A stretch of 64,000 bases of DNA from Psychrobacter urativorans (GCF_001298525.1 NZ_CP012678.1:2480001-2544000); one strand, 5' to 3'; counted from the stretch's first letter, positions 8,447 through 18,482 are shown. Notes: a model not told the origin generated them from the sequence alone. Numbers and translations are program-made.

Positions 8447-10951
8447 TTACGGTGAGGTTTGTTGTTGTAGTTGTTTGTGCAAAATACGACGTAAGGTCAG
8501 AATGGTTTGTGGATTGGCTTGAATACTATGACCGCCGCTGATTACAGTTTCTGACGCTGCGCCATCGAGGTGGGCACTGGTATACGGCACAATCCCATCA
8601 GATAAACGCTCAGTGAGCGCTTGGCTAATGTCCTCATTCACAGTAACCGCGGCAACGAGAGGTTCATTGGCTAGCGTCGTCCTTTCATCTGTATCAGACT
8701 GTATTGAGGTAGAAATGGCGTTTTTATCTTGTTCAGGTAAGGCTTGGGATAAGTCAATCTTCGCGCCATTGGGCTGCATTTGTGCAAGCCCTTGAGTAAT
8801 ATCTGAGTCGTTATTAGCGATAATTGAATGAAAGGTAATTCGTTTGTTAATGGTAATATTTTTAGTCAGCTGAATAAATGACGATTTATCGCTCAATTGA
8901 CTCGCACCATTTTGCAGGTATAGCGCCCCTAATGGGTTATTCGCCAAGTCGCCTTGGGTGGCGATGGTTGCCAAGTTATCGGTAACGGTTTTAATCACAC
9001 TCAAGGGTAAATAGATGACGCGGCGAATAGCACGCGTAAACCAACGATCCGCATAGTCTGTACCTCGAAAGGGCGCGGATAAAAATACGGCGGTATCGAC
9101 TTGTGGCAAGGTTTGTAACTTAAAGCGCATGCCCAATTCTTGATTACCAAAAGCTTGTTTGAGAGAGTCGTTAATTTGGCGTTTATTGGTATTAGGTAGT
9201 AAATCTTTATTGTCGAGAGCATTTAAATTTTTGGCTAAATTATCATCAGATAGCATCATGCGTGCAATGACTGCGCCCATGCTGTGGCTAATAATCACGC
9301 TGTTTTTGCTGGCACGATGTTGCCCGCTAGGATCTGTTTGTTGATAAGTGGCGGTTAGTAATTTTTGGATTTGATAGCGGTTTTCTAAAATAGGTAAATT
9401 AGTAGGATAAAAAATTTGCCATACTTGGTAGTTATCGCGCAGCTTGTCATCATTAAAAATATCGTTGGTTAAATTGACCCAAGTTGCAGGGCTTGACGCT
9501 AGACCATGTATCATAATGATGACACGTTTATCAGGATCGTACGGTTCTAACATAAATAATTTGGGCAAACTGGCTTCTTGTCGGCGCGTCAATAAGTTTA
9601 AGTAACCCACGCCATCAAGCTGATTTTCTGCTAACCATAGCCCGTAACCGGCAGAGAAGTTGGCAGCAAGTGGGTAATCATCGCCCAAAATACTCACGCT
9701 TTCGCTACGGTAGGGATTATAGAGGTGGATATTAAGTTCTTCGCTGCCGAGTACATCAAGTACGCTGTCACCGGCAGGAATAATCAGACCAGTCATTAAT
9801 AAGTGCCCTGTCGGATAAATGCGCGCGCTAGTCTCGCTATCATCCATACTGCCATTGCTTGCCGCTTTTGTTAATTTTCCAGAGAGCGACGATACTAATA
9901 ATTGGCGAATTGTGGTGGTATAACGGTCGTCAAGTGAGGCGACTAAGCTTATGCCTAAGCCGGGGCGTTTACTGATTGAGTTAAGTCCGGATAAACGTAG
10001 CTCATAAGTTGAGACCAAATCGGCAAGGGCAGAGGCTTGCTTGTGAGCGTTTTGTAGATAGTTGTTTTCATTGGGCAAATAGATATTGAGACCATAATCA
10101 TCCACTTGCATTTTCATGACTCTAATTTGGTCGGTGGGTTTGCCACGTAGCGGTGTATTATTAGCAATAGCAGCTTGATTGCTACTGTCCAGTGTCGCTA
10201 AGGTCGGCAAATAATCAATCTTAATATTCTCAGTATCTCCTAACATCGTATTCGCGTTATTCGTGGATTGATATAATTGGGTAATCACATCGTTACTGGC
10301 AGCGTTATAGATGTCTTGGGTTTGGATATCAAGGTCGGTTGGAATGCGGTTTGGGTGGCGTGCCTTGGCTTCTTCGGTCTCCGCGCCTTCAAAGTCATGG
10401 TCTAATTGGTCATAAAATAGATAGGTATAACTGGATTTGATGGCGTCAAATAGCCGTGCCTGATAATTGGTTAGGCAGGTATTGGTATTTTGTCGTTGCG
10501 TATCCGTTTGTGATTTGCTCAACGCGGCATTGGCATAATAAGGGTCAAGCGGTGGACGCGTGAGTGCATTACGGCAGTCTGGCGATTTTGCCAGCTGTTT
10601 TGCTTTAGCGTAGTGCAGCTCAGAAAAGATAGCCAGTGCGGAGCGATAGTGCTCATTGAGCAGGCTATCCGTCAGCTGATCTAAGCACAAATCAAACTGC
10701 TGCAAACATGCTTGCTCATCAAGACCTGCCGACAATAATGTCGATGCCGTATCGCTACTGAGATTATTGCCCGTCACGATATTACCGCGCTGTGCCGCGA
10801 TGGTTTTAGACGATGCTTGCTTATTCACTGAAACGGTACTACATGCCGTAAGCATCATTATAGTAACCACTAATGTCATTAGAGCAGCGTTAAAGGTTGG
10901 CTTTTTAGCAGTAGATACTGTTGCAGTGGCAACACGGCGGACAAGTGCCAT
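8447..10951 (-). CDS. Large lipoprotein with a C-terminal alpha/beta-hydrolase domain
   Basis: No gene name is recognised. From the ATG at 10951 the product is 834 residues: a signal peptide with lipobox LTAC (Cys37), a long N-terminal region of unknown fold, then an alpha/beta hydrolase. IIMIHGLASSPATW (His near residue 482) forms the oxyanion region, and ISHSMGAVIARM holds the nucleophile Ser557, with SHSMG replacing the usual GHSMG. An acid residue is not assigned. A terminal SGGHSIQANPQ gives His808 as likely catalytic base. It should be an outer- or inner-membrane-anchored serine hydrolase of the PGAP1/lipase-like type. The substrate is unknown. The ATG at 10951 has GAG about eight bases upstream, while the frame stays open to a TTG at 10996, so 15 more residues are possible. 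It is flanked by gene-free DNA on both sides and is probably monocistronic. Confidence 0.8.
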   Translation of the reverse strand: MALVRRVATATVSTAKKPTFNAALMTLVVTIMMLTACSTVSVNKQASSKTIAAQRGNIVTGNNLSSDTASTLLSAGLDEQACLQQFDLCLDQLTDSLLNEHYRSALAIFSELHYAKAKQLAKSPDCRNALTRPPLDPYYANAALSKSQTDTQRQNTNTCLTNYQARLFDAIKSSYTYLFYDQLDHDFEGAETEEAKARHPNRIPTDLDIQTQDIYNAASNDVITQLYQSTNNANTMLGDTENIKIDYLPTLATLDSSNQAAIANNTPLRGKPTDQIRVMKMQVDDYGLNIYLPNENNYLQNAHKQASALADLVSTYELRLSGLNSISKRPGLGISLVASLDDRYTTTIRQLLVSSLSGKLTKAASNGSMDDSETSARIYPTGHLLMTGLIIPAGDSVLDVLGSEELNIHLYNPYRSESVSILGDDYPLAANFSAGYGLWLAENQLDGVGYLNLLTRRQEASLPKLFMLEPYDPDKRVIIMIHGLASSPATWVNLTNDIFNDDKLRDNYQVWQIFYPTNLPILENRYQIQKLLTATYQQTDPSGQHRASKNSVIISHSMGAVIARMMLSDDNLAKNLNALDNKDLLPNTNKRQINDSLKQAFGNQELGMRFKLQTLPQVDTAVFLSAPFRGTDYADRWFTRAIRRVIYLPLSVIKTVTDNLATIATQGDLANNPLGALYLQNGASQLSDKSSFIQLTKNITINKRITFHSIIANNDSDITQGLAQMQPNGAKIDLSQALPEQDKNAISTSIQSDTDERTTLANEPLVAAVTVNEDISQALTERLSDGIVPYTSAHLDGAASETVISGGHSIQANPQTILTLRRILHKQLQQQTSP

Positions 10952-11113
10952 AGATAATCTCAACAGGTAATAGGTCATTATTAATAAAGGTAGCAATAAT
11001 ATATAGGAATCAGTGTAGCTTATTTTTCATTAAGACATTATCGTTCTTATTATTTACCACTCAAAGTATGGATATTTTGACTGCTAGTATATGGCGCTAT
11101 TATTACCATAAGC

Positions 11114-11169
11114 ACAAAAAAGCGCGAACACTTTATATTGACATGGTATCAACATAAAATGTTCACGCT
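11114..11169 (-). terminator. Intrinsic terminator after the TPR-like gene
   Basis: Arms 11121-11141 and 11149-11169 pair at 18 of 21 positions with a 7-base loop. On the minus strand the hairpin is followed by six T. It lies 65 bases after the stop of the 11234-12358 gene. Confidence 0.85.
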
Positions 11170-11233
11170 TGAGCCTTATTCTTAACTATGGTGCAATGTT
11201 AAAAATAAGTATTGAGCTTGTATTATTTAACTT

Positions 11234-12358
11234 CTACATAGAGGGTTTAGCATAGGCATCAGACGATGACAAGTCCCAAATATAGTATTTACCATCTTCA
11301 ACCAGCTTAATTTGTTGGCGAATGACCGCATTGTCAGGTACTTGCTTTTCAAGACGACGCAAACGGTCTAATGCTTGACTGCGACGGTCACTCAATAAAT
11401 CTGACTGCGCCAAGCTTTGTTCCGCTTCGGTATAGCCAAGTGCTACTGCGCGATCGAGATATTTTTGCCCTTCTTTAAAACCACCACCTTCTGACAACAT
11501 CATACCGAATATGAAGTTTGCCTCAGCACTATTTGGATTATTCTTAATCGCACGGTCAATATACTGACCACCACGTACGGTGTATTCTGTTCCCAAATCT
11601 AAATTACGACCCATACCATTAAGCTTAGCGGCACGTAGCAATATGTCGTAAGACGCTTCAGGCGCACGAGCATAAGGGTCGATCCAATCGGTTAATACTT
11701 TGATTTTTTCACGAGCATTATGGCGTTGCGTGCGGGTAGGGAAGTTTGGCGGATAATGGCGTGCATTAGGCGAAACTTCTTTGATAAAGTCATCAAGTAA
11801 ACTTACATCTAATTTTTCAGTGTCAGAGCCACGTTTTTGCGCGATTATGACGGTTGGTACAAAGCTTATGTTTGAAATTTGCGCTTGCGGTGTTGGAATA
11901 TTGGCCAGTTGAACGCCACTGATATTGCTTCCAGTATTGGCACCAGCGTTGGTTGTAGGAGCAGGTTGGTACGTATTGGCTGCTGGTGTTTGCATTGGAG
12001 CAGAAGAGGTCGGTTTATAGGCTGTTACTATAGGTAACGGTCTAAGTTTAGCCACTTGCGCAACGTTGACCGGTGTATCAACCTGTGGTGCTGCGTAAGA
12101 TGGTGCAGTGGCTTCGTCAACTGCCTCAGCCGTGTTTGCGGTCTCGTTCACTGCCGTGGTAGGTGGTGTTGCACGACGAACGACACGTTTAGTTGAGTCA
12201 ACAGCGCTTGGTACGCTACTTGTTACCGTTGCTTCTGGTGTAGTGGTTGCCGCTAGAGCAGGGACAGTTAGCATCATAGAACATGCGGCTGCTAATGCGG
12301 TCATAGTCGCAAACTTATGCGACTTTTTAAATGGAGTGGGTTGGCTGGTTGTAGTCAT
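11234..12358 (-). CDS. Exported TPR-like protein of unknown function
   Basis: I do not recognise a named family. The 374-residue product starts MTTTSQPTPFKKSHKFATMT with a typical signal peptide (core ALAAACSMMLTVPALAA). Residues about 40-170 are low complexity, rich in T, A, P, V and N. A charged segment follows (KIKVLTDWIDPYARAPEAS), and the last 150 residues look like helical tetratricopeptide repeats (GMMLSEGGGFKEGQKYLDRA; ALDRLRRLEKQVPDNAVI). It is most likely periplasmic, possibly a scaffold. The start ATG follows TAAGG by about nine bases. It has its own terminator at 11114-11169 and looks monocistronic. Function is unknown. Confidence 0.75.
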   Translation of the reverse strand: MTTTSQPTPFKKSHKFATMTALAAACSMMLTVPALAATTTPEATVTSSVPSAVDSTKRVVRRATPPTTAVNETANTAEAVDEATAPSYAAPQVDTPVNVAQVAKLRPLPIVTAYKPTSSAPMQTPAANTYQPAPTTNAGANTGSNISGVQLANIPTPQAQISNISFVPTVIIAQKRGSDTEKLDVSLLDDFIKEVSPNARHYPPNFPTRTQRHNAREKIKVLTDWIDPYARAPEASYDILLRAAKLNGMGRNLDLGTEYTVRGGQYIDRAIKNNPNSAEANFIFGMMLSEGGGFKEGQKYLDRAVALGYTEAEQSLAQSDLLSDRRSQALDRLRRLEKQVPDNAVIRQQIKLVEDGKYYIWDLSSSDAYAKPSM

Positions 12359-12550
12359 AAAAATAGTTACCTTAGTTAAGAAATATATCGTCTATTTTCT
12401 ATTATGGTGTAATAATGAAAAACAGATGAAAAATCGTACAAATTTTTATTATCCCAGTAAATTAACAATGATACTTCTCAGTAGCCTGAGTGTTAAATAT
12501 CAGCAGTAAACTGGCTAATAATGGTTCAATGAAACTTTATATAATATAAA

Positions 12551-13195
12551 TTATAAGTGATAGGCGGTAGCTTTCATACAATTTGCCATCCAACGCATCG
12601 TATGGCGAACAGGTGCAGACAATGCGATACCACCGTTTTCAAGCGCAAGCTCGCGATGATGCAGCTCCTCAATATCCATTTGCGCCAATATCTCTTTAGA
12701 GCGTATATCTTGCGCAGGGAGTAGCCCAATATGATCTTGGAGATGTTCGCTGACCTGCGCTTCAGTCTCAGCGACAAAACCCAAGCTAAATTCGTTAGAG
12801 ATGGCGCCCGCTATTGCCCCAAGCCCAAACGACATGCCATACCATAGCGGCGTAAAGATACTGGGATGACTACCAAGCTCGCTTAAACGGGTCTCACACC
12901 ATACCAAATGATCGACTTCTTCTTGTGCTGATTGTTGCATCGCTTGCTTAACGTCATTGTCTTTGGCGCTAAATGCCTGCCCATGATACAGCCCTTGTGC
13001 ACAAACTTCGCCTGTATGATTGATACGCATCAATCCTGCAACATGGCGCGCCTCGGTGATATTCAGTTTAGGTATCGTATCATTACTGACCGGAAGTGGG
13101 CGCGTACTTGGATTTGAATGGGGAACCATTGCTCGCAGCGCCTTATCAACGCCAAGCAATACATGATCCATTTTGGTTAAGGAACGCAGCGCCAT
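12551..13195 (-). CDS. coq7: Coq7-type 2-polyprenyl-6-methoxyphenol/benzoquinone hydroxylase
   Basis: Coq7 is the di-iron hydroxylase that performs the C6 hydroxylation of ubiquinone synthesis, replacing the flavin enzyme UbiF in many bacteria. The 214-residue product starts MALRSLTKMDHVLLGVDKAL. The carboxylate-bridged iron motifs are visible in order: NHTGEVCAQGLYHGQ, EEVDHLVWCETRL, and MDIEELHHRE. The frame is open to 13303, but the ATG at 13195 has GGAG eight bases upstream and fits family N-termini, so that start is preferred. No operon partner is evident. The next minus-strand gene starts 180 bases away. Confidence 0.92.
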   Translation of the reverse strand: MALRSLTKMDHVLLGVDKALRAMVPHSNPSTRPLPVSNDTIPKLNITEARHVAGLMRINHTGEVCAQGLYHGQAFSAKDNDVKQAMQQSAQEEVDHLVWCETRLSELGSHPSIFTPLWYGMSFGLGAIAGAISNEFSLGFVAETEAQVSEHLQDHIGLLPAQDIRSKEILAQMDIEELHHRELALENGGIALSAPVRHTMRWMANCMKATAYHL

Positions 13196-13375
13196 AAATA
13201 GCTCCAGATTAAGGCAATATTGATGCAATGATAGATGCGATTTTGTTCTACTATAGCAAACAATCTTTAATATTGGCATGAAAATTGTCAGCATAACTTC
13301 CATTTAACTGACACGTCTGTAACTGAATGTCATGCTGATATTCGTTGTTTTAAATTTAATATTCCTGCATTAAAG

Positions 13376-14698
13376 TTACTCATCATGCGTTTGTATCATC
13401 GCCTGTTTAATATGCTTATTTAACTTAAGAAATAAAAATATTCCAAAGATAATATTAAGCACACCGGTGATTAAGAATAATTGCGGCAGGGACAGTTTTA
13501 AACTATTCAATAAAACAATCGCAAAAATGGCAGAACTGACCATAAAAATGGCATTAAAAATATTGTTGGCGCCAACGATGCGTGCGCGATGACTTTTGGG
13601 TGCATATGCCTGCATTGAGGCATATAGAGGCACAATATATAAGCCACCACTAAACCCTAAAAAGAATAAGTCCGCAAAAACGCGCCAACTACCTGCTACA
13701 TGAAACAACTCACCAACGCCTAATAACTTTTCTTGACTCATGTCAATCGAAAGTCCCGACAACGAGAAATACAAGTCAATCGCAAAAATACTCAAGCCTG
13801 CAATACCAAACGGTAGTAAACGTAAACTGACCTGATTTTTGGTTAAGGTTTTGCATAGTAGTGAACCAATAGACACGCCTACCGAGAATAACGTCAGTAG
13901 AAAAATTACCACTGACTCATCGCCATGTAAGATAACTTTACTAAACTCTGGGGTCTGGGTCAAAAATGTCGCTCCATAAAACCAAAACCAGCTGTTACCC
14001 AAAATGATAAAGTATAAAAACGGTAGCGAGTATAAATAGCGTACAGTAGCGATACTGGTGGTAAAAATATTCCAATTAATCTTAATATCTGGCTGCATCG
14101 CTGGCATATTGGGAATAGACCGCGCTGACACGTAACCTAATATTGCCACTATTAATACCACCGCGCTAATCCAATATAACGACTGTGGTAGCTGCGTCAA
14201 CACACCCGCAATAATCATACCCAGTAAAATCGCCAGTGACGTGCCCATTTGGAATAGACCGTTGGCACCGACTAATTCTTCACCTTTCATGGCTTGTGGT
14301 AAATAGGCATATTTAATCGGACCAAAAAAGGTAGATTGTGTGCCCATTAAAAATAACGCGACAAATAATAGCGCGTACCACTCGAATACAAAGCCCACGG
14401 CTGCAATCACCATAATTGACAGCTCAAGCAGTTTTGTGATTTGTGTCAGCTTAGATTTTTCATATTTATCAGCGATTTGTCCGGCTAATGCCGAAAACAA
14501 AAAATAGGGCAGAATAAACAGCATCGCTGCTAAGTTATTCAAAATACTAACTTCTACTCCCAACTGACTGGCAGCGGTATAGGTCAACACTAATATCAGT
14601 GCTTGCTTAAAAATATTATCATTGAACGCACCCAAAAATTGGGTAAAAAACATGGCGCTAAAACGGCGACGCTTGAATAGTTGAAACTGGTTTGCCAT
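13376..14698 (-). CDS. MFS transporter, LplT-like (lysophospholipid transport family)
   Basis: The 440-residue integral membrane protein has about 12 hydrophobic helices. MFFTQFLGAFNDNIFKQALILV near the N-terminus and SALAGQIADKYEKSKL in the first cytoplasmic loop are typical of the LplT/Aas-associated branch of the major facilitator superfamily, which flips lysophospholipids across the inner membrane for re-acylation. No acyltransferase or acyl-ACP synthetase domain is fused or adjacent, so the substrate is uncertain. The ATG at 14698 has AGGAG six bases upstream, better than the longer frame to 14752. Other MFS permeases remain possible. Confidence 0.78.
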   Translation of the reverse strand: MANQFQLFKRRRFSAMFFTQFLGAFNDNIFKQALILVLTYTAASQLGVEVSILNNLAAMLFILPYFLFSALAGQIADKYEKSKLTQITKLLELSIMVIAAVGFVFEWYALLFVALFLMGTQSTFFGPIKYAYLPQAMKGEELVGANGLFQMGTSLAILLGMIIAGVLTQLPQSLYWISAVVLIVAILGYVSARSIPNMPAMQPDIKINWNIFTTSIATVRYLYSLPFLYFIILGNSWFWFYGATFLTQTPEFSKVILHGDESVVIFLLTLFSVGVSIGSLLCKTLTKNQVSLRLLPFGIAGLSIFAIDLYFSLSGLSIDMSQEKLLGVGELFHVAGSWRVFADLFFLGFSGGLYIVPLYASMQAYAPKSHRARIVGANNIFNAIFMVSSAIFAIVLLNSLKLSLPQLFLITGVLNIIFGIFLFLKLNKHIKQAMIQTHDE

Positions 14699-15107
14699 GA
14701 GGGCTCCTACAAGCGGACAGCGTTTAAGGTAAAAAACAGATGAAATACGCAAAGTAAAGGTAAGGTTTATAACTATTATTATGGATTATTGTTAATTTTA
14801 TCAAAAACTTATCAAATTTTAGGATAGGTTTAATAAATATTAGACCGTATAATAGCAAGGCTTTGCTAGAAATACATACGCCAGATACTATGATTTAATA
14901 ATTAACTCAGTTATGCTTCGTAAATTTTACGTGTCTGTTTTAACCACGTGCCATAAGTTTATTCGCCGGTAAATTTTGATATTGTTTAGTTAGTAGCAGA
15001 CGTTTTGACGATAGTTGTTATTAATAACTATCTATTAATGACTATTTATTAATAACAACTGTCGTCAGTATCATTGTGCCGTGTGAGGTGATAGGAAATA
15101 AGTAGTC
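14699..15107. other. Divergent region between the MFS gene and tamA
   Basis: About 400 AT-rich bases without a gene. It should carry the promoters of both divergent units and contains the strong inverted repeat at 15006-15067 in the tamA leader. Confidence 0.5.
15006..15067. repeat. 21-bp inverted repeat in the tamA leader
   Basis: Arm 15006-15026 (TGACGATAGTTGTTATTAAT...) matches the complement of 15047-15067 at 20 of 21 positions around a 20-base loop. It ends 40 bases before the tamA start, so as RNA it would form a strong 5'-leader hairpin. No T-run follows, so it is not an ordinary terminator. Confidence 0.75.
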
Positions 15108-18100
15108 ATGAGCCGTCAGCCTTTAAGTCCAGCTTGCAAGTTATCAGGCTTGCACCTTAATCAAGACTCTAGCCAAAATGAGTGGCTTAGCGAATGTGAA
15201 CAAAAAGGCGATGCCCAATCACGCATTTATTTTGGTCGCACTGCGTTATTTACTGCGCTGACCAGTAGCTTGGTTGGTTTCGGTATTGCGCCTGCGATGG
15301 CTGCCGAAACCAATAATACTGCTAATAGCACTAATAATACGGCATTGTCTGACGCTCAGCTTGATACCGCATTAGATGCGCTACGTTTAAAAAAGGCGGT
15401 TGAACAAGGTACTATTGATCAATCAGTCTTAGAAGAGTATAGCAAGCAAAACTTAGGCATTAATCCTAAGAAACCGCCTAACAATTCGTCCAAAAATGAA
15501 TCTAAGAAAATCTCAAATCCAAATAACGGTATTAACGGTAAATCATCTAGCACGTCCAATGATAATTTGCGGCAGCAAGTAGCAAGCGTACAGCAGCAAG
15601 GTTATCAAATGATGACTCCTGAGCAAATTGAGCGCGAGCTGGCAGCTGTCAATGCTGCGAACAATCAAAGTAACCGTAACAATCTTAATAACCGTAATAA
15701 TAGTGGTTTTGATGCGCCAGTGGCAACGTTAAATGGGCGTGCAACACCTATTGGCTTAGACGTGAGCTTAGATGCTGCCACTTTGCCTGCACCGACCAAT
15801 CTTGAAACCCTTGGATTTGGAGACAGCGCGAAGACGCGTACTGAGAATGCTGAAATCATGGCGCGACCTATTAATGTGAGCGATGCGGTCAGTAGTGGGC
15901 GTGTTGATGCAAGCACCGATATCAATCAGCAAGCCAATCCTAAGCAAACGTTAGCTCAGCAAGATGCTACGCAAAACTCTGAATTGCTCACTGGAGCGGA
16001 TAATGCTAATAAATCAGTAGATGCCTTAAATCCCGAAGATTATCTGCCCAGTTATGAAGAGACAGCAGAGACACAAGCAGTTGCCGAAAGTATGCAGCAA
16101 GGCGCTAAGCCGGCACTGCGTGCTCGTGATAACGGTGGTTTTATTAAACGTACCTACAATCGCTTATTTAATGGCGGTTATATGGGTTTACCACACATCA
16201 AAACGATCATTTATTTACAGCAAGATGCTGCTGTCAGTGCCGCCAATGGCACACCCAAACTGATCAAAGCTGACAACGATATTCAGCCGATAAATAATAT
16301 TAAAGCGGCACTTGATGATACCACGGTACAGTCGGTTGTTGATTTTACCGCCGCCTTACCACGCTTGCGCCAAACCGCCCTCGATGCTGCAAAAGCCGTT
16401 GGTTACTACGACATCACTTTACGCTTACGTCAACCTAGCAGCGATACGATTGAAGTGATTATCGAAAAGCTTGGCGAACCGGTGCGCGTTGACAGCCGTA
16501 TTGTTAATATACGCGGTGAGGGTAGTGAGCAGGCAGAATTTAAGGCACTTGAGCAAAACCTGCCACCAAAAGAGGGTGATATATTTAATCATGGCATTTA
16601 TAAAGACAGTAAAGCAGCACTTGAATCTTTAAGTGATACTTACGGTTATTTTGATCAATATTGGCTGAATAAATCCGTTGATATTATCTTACCTGATAAT
16701 ACCGCTGACGTATCTTTGGTTTATAACACGGGTGATCGTTACCAATTCGATGATGTGGTATTTTTTACTTATGATAAAGAATCGGGTACCTTAACCCAAG
16801 ACCCCGATAAACTACCGGTTGAGTTGTCTTTATTGCGCCAGCTCTATAACTTTAAAGCGGGTGATCCATTTTACCGTCCTGATATTGCTAAGTTCAGTAA
16901 TGACTTGTCTGCGACCCGCTACTTTAATACCGTTAACGTTGAAACCATCGTGCCGCCGGATGATCTTAGCGCAACCAGTACCTTAGCATTTGATAATACC
17001 TCTAACAGCGGTATAGATAGTGATGTAAATAGCGATAATGCGCTTAATGCGACAAATATTAGCAATGCAAGTACTGACAACAATATCAGCACTGCCAGTG
17101 TACGTTCTGATAATGGCGTGGCTGCTGATGACAATATTAATGCCAATAGCGGCGCTACCGTTAACGCAGCAGATATTGCGCCTATTGATTTTGAAGTGGA
17201 CGAAGAAACGTACGAAAAGCTGGCGGCTATTAAACAAAAAGCGGATCGTTTAAGTCGTCTGCCCAATGACAGAGTACTTGACGAAAAGACCCGAGAAACA
17301 GACAGTATTTTAGGTAAAATCAGCGATTCAATCAGTAACGTTGCTAAAAAAATATTCCCTGATGAAAAGCTATTGATTGCAGATGAGGACTTTGTTTCTC
17401 CTACCCTTGCAGGTCGGAAAACGCCTGAGCAAGTGCAAGCCAGTAAAAAAATACCGCTATATGTATTCGTCTACGCTGATAAGCCCCGTGATGCCCAAGT
17501 TGGTATTGGTTATGGGACTGATACCGGTGTACGCGCGACCGGAAAGATTGACTATAATTTAATCAATCGTCAAGGCTATCAAGCAGGCGCTGAAGTGGCG
17601 GTATCGCGGATTAATAAAAATGCCACGATTTATGGTAGTCGCCCATGGAATCATCCGCTTAACGATAAGTTAGAGGCGCGTCTGACCTATGAAGAAGAAA
17701 CGATCGACCAAGGTAAAGGTAACTTTGACTTATCGACTAAAACTTTAAAAGCAGCGCTGGCACGCAATATTCATCGTGAAAATGGCTGGGATAGCAGCTA
17801 CTTTGTGCGTTATCGTCTAGATCAACTGGAAACTGGTGTTGATGACGCTGATTTAGACGACTTACCCGTACGCTTTGTTTCTTCCAATCCCAAACAGCAA
17901 GCATTATTGTTCGGTTATGGCATTAGTAAAACAACCGTTGATAATGTAGCCAATCCAACACGCGGTTATCGCCAGTATTATGGTATCGAAGCAGGGGCAA
18001 ATAAGGCATTTAGCGACACCGATTTAGCGATTGTGAGAGCTGGGGTGAGCGGTATTTATAGCTTTGGTGAGGATAAGAAACATCAAGTGCTTGGCAGTCT

Positions 18101-18482
18101 AAATGGGGGTTATATTTGGGCGGATGATTTCTATGATGTGCCTTATAAATTGCGATTTTTTGCCGGCGGTGATCAAAGTATTCGTGGCTACGACTACAAT
18201 AGTTTATCCGCGATAGATAAAGGCTATCTCACAGGCGGGCAAATACTCGCTGTTGGCAGTGCAGAATATAACTATGAATTTAAACCCGGTTTTCGCGGTG
18301 CGGTATTTAGCGATGTGGGTAATGCCTATGATAAAGACTTTAATACCGATACCAAAGTCGGGGTGGGCGTTGGTATCCGTTGGGCGTCTCCTGTGGGCGT
18401 GGTGCGCGTCGATGTGGCGGCTGGCGTGACAGAAGAGGATATTCCCATTAGACTACACTTCTTTATTGGCTCGCCTTTATAA
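15108..18482 (+). CDS. tamA: Omp85-family outer-membrane protein TamA, extended form
   Basis: TamA is the outer-membrane part of the TamAB machinery, which bridges the periplasm for protein assembly and lipid transport. At 1124 residues it is about twice the usual length. An unusually long N-region (about 42 residues) precedes the signal core ALFTALTSSLVGFGIAPAMA. Residues about 65-350 are N/S/Q/A-rich low complexity. Three POTRA-like domains follow (about 400-625). A second N/S/D-rich insert occupies about 625-700, then a charged linker. The barrel starts near residue 780 (DAQVGIGYGTDTGVRATGKI) and holds the conserved loop-6 motif GGDQSIRGYDY. The terminal strand ends RLHFFIGSPL. The ATG has AGGA about 13 bases upstream. 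tamB follows 131 bases later on the same strand, which fixes the identity. Confidence 0.9.
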   Translation: MSRQPLSPACKLSGLHLNQDSSQNEWLSECEQKGDAQSRIYFGRTALFTALTSSLVGFGIAPAMAAETNNTANSTNNTALSDAQLDTALDALRLKKAVEQGTIDQSVLEEYSKQNLGINPKKPPNNSSKNESKKISNPNNGINGKSSSTSNDNLRQQVASVQQQGYQMMTPEQIERELAAVNAANNQSNRNNLNNRNNSGFDAPVATLNGRATPIGLDVSLDAATLPAPTNLETLGFGDSAKTRTENAEIMARPINVSDAVSSGRVDASTDINQQANPKQTLAQQDATQNSELLTGADNANKSVDALNPEDYLPSYEETAETQAVAESMQQGAKPALRARDNGGFIKRTYNRLFNGGYMGLPHIKTIIYLQQDAAVSAANGTPKLIKADNDIQPINNIKAALDDTTVQSVVDFTAALPRLRQTALDAAKAVGYYDITLRLRQPSSDTIEVIIEKLGEPVRVDSRIVNIRGEGSEQAEFKALEQNLPPKEGDIFNHGIYKDSKAALESLSDTYGYFDQYWLNKSVDIILPDNTADVSLVYNTGDRYQFDDVVFFTYDKESGTLTQDPDKLPVELSLLRQLYNFKAGDPFYRPDIAKFSNDLSATRYFNTVNVETIVPPDDLSATSTLAFDNTSNSGIDSDVNSDNALNATNISNASTDNNISTASVRSDNGVAADDNINANSGATVNAADIAPIDFEVDEETYEKLAAIKQKADRLSRLPNDRVLDEKTRETDSILGKISDSISNVAKKIFPDEKLLIADEDFVSPTLAGRKTPEQVQASKKIPLYVFVYADKPRDAQVGIGYGTDTGVRATGKIDYNLINRQGYQAGAEVAVSRINKNATIYGSRPWNHPLNDKLEARLTYEEETIDQGKGNFDLSTKTLKAALARNIHRENGWDSSYFVRYRLDQLETGVDDADLDDLPVRFVSSNPKQQALLFGYGISKTTVDNVANPTRGYRQYYGIEAGANKAFSDTDLAIVRAGVSGIYSFGEDKKHQVLGSLNGGYIWADDFYDVPYKLRFFAGGDQSIRGYDYNSLSAIDKGYLTGGQILAVGSAEYNYEFKPGFRGAVFSDVGNAYDKDFNTDTKVGVGVGIRWASPVGVVRVDVAAGVTEEDIPIRLHFFIGSPL

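Noticed and set aside
12108..12509. 133-residue plus-strand frame opposite the TPR-like gene
   Set aside because: It is the antisense of the signal peptide and T/A/P-rich part, hence V/A-rich. No ribosome-binding site.
16919..17266. Two overlapping minus-strand frames opposite the tamA insert
   Set aside because: They are the complement of a repetitive N/S/D-rich coding stretch, a common source of long empty frames.
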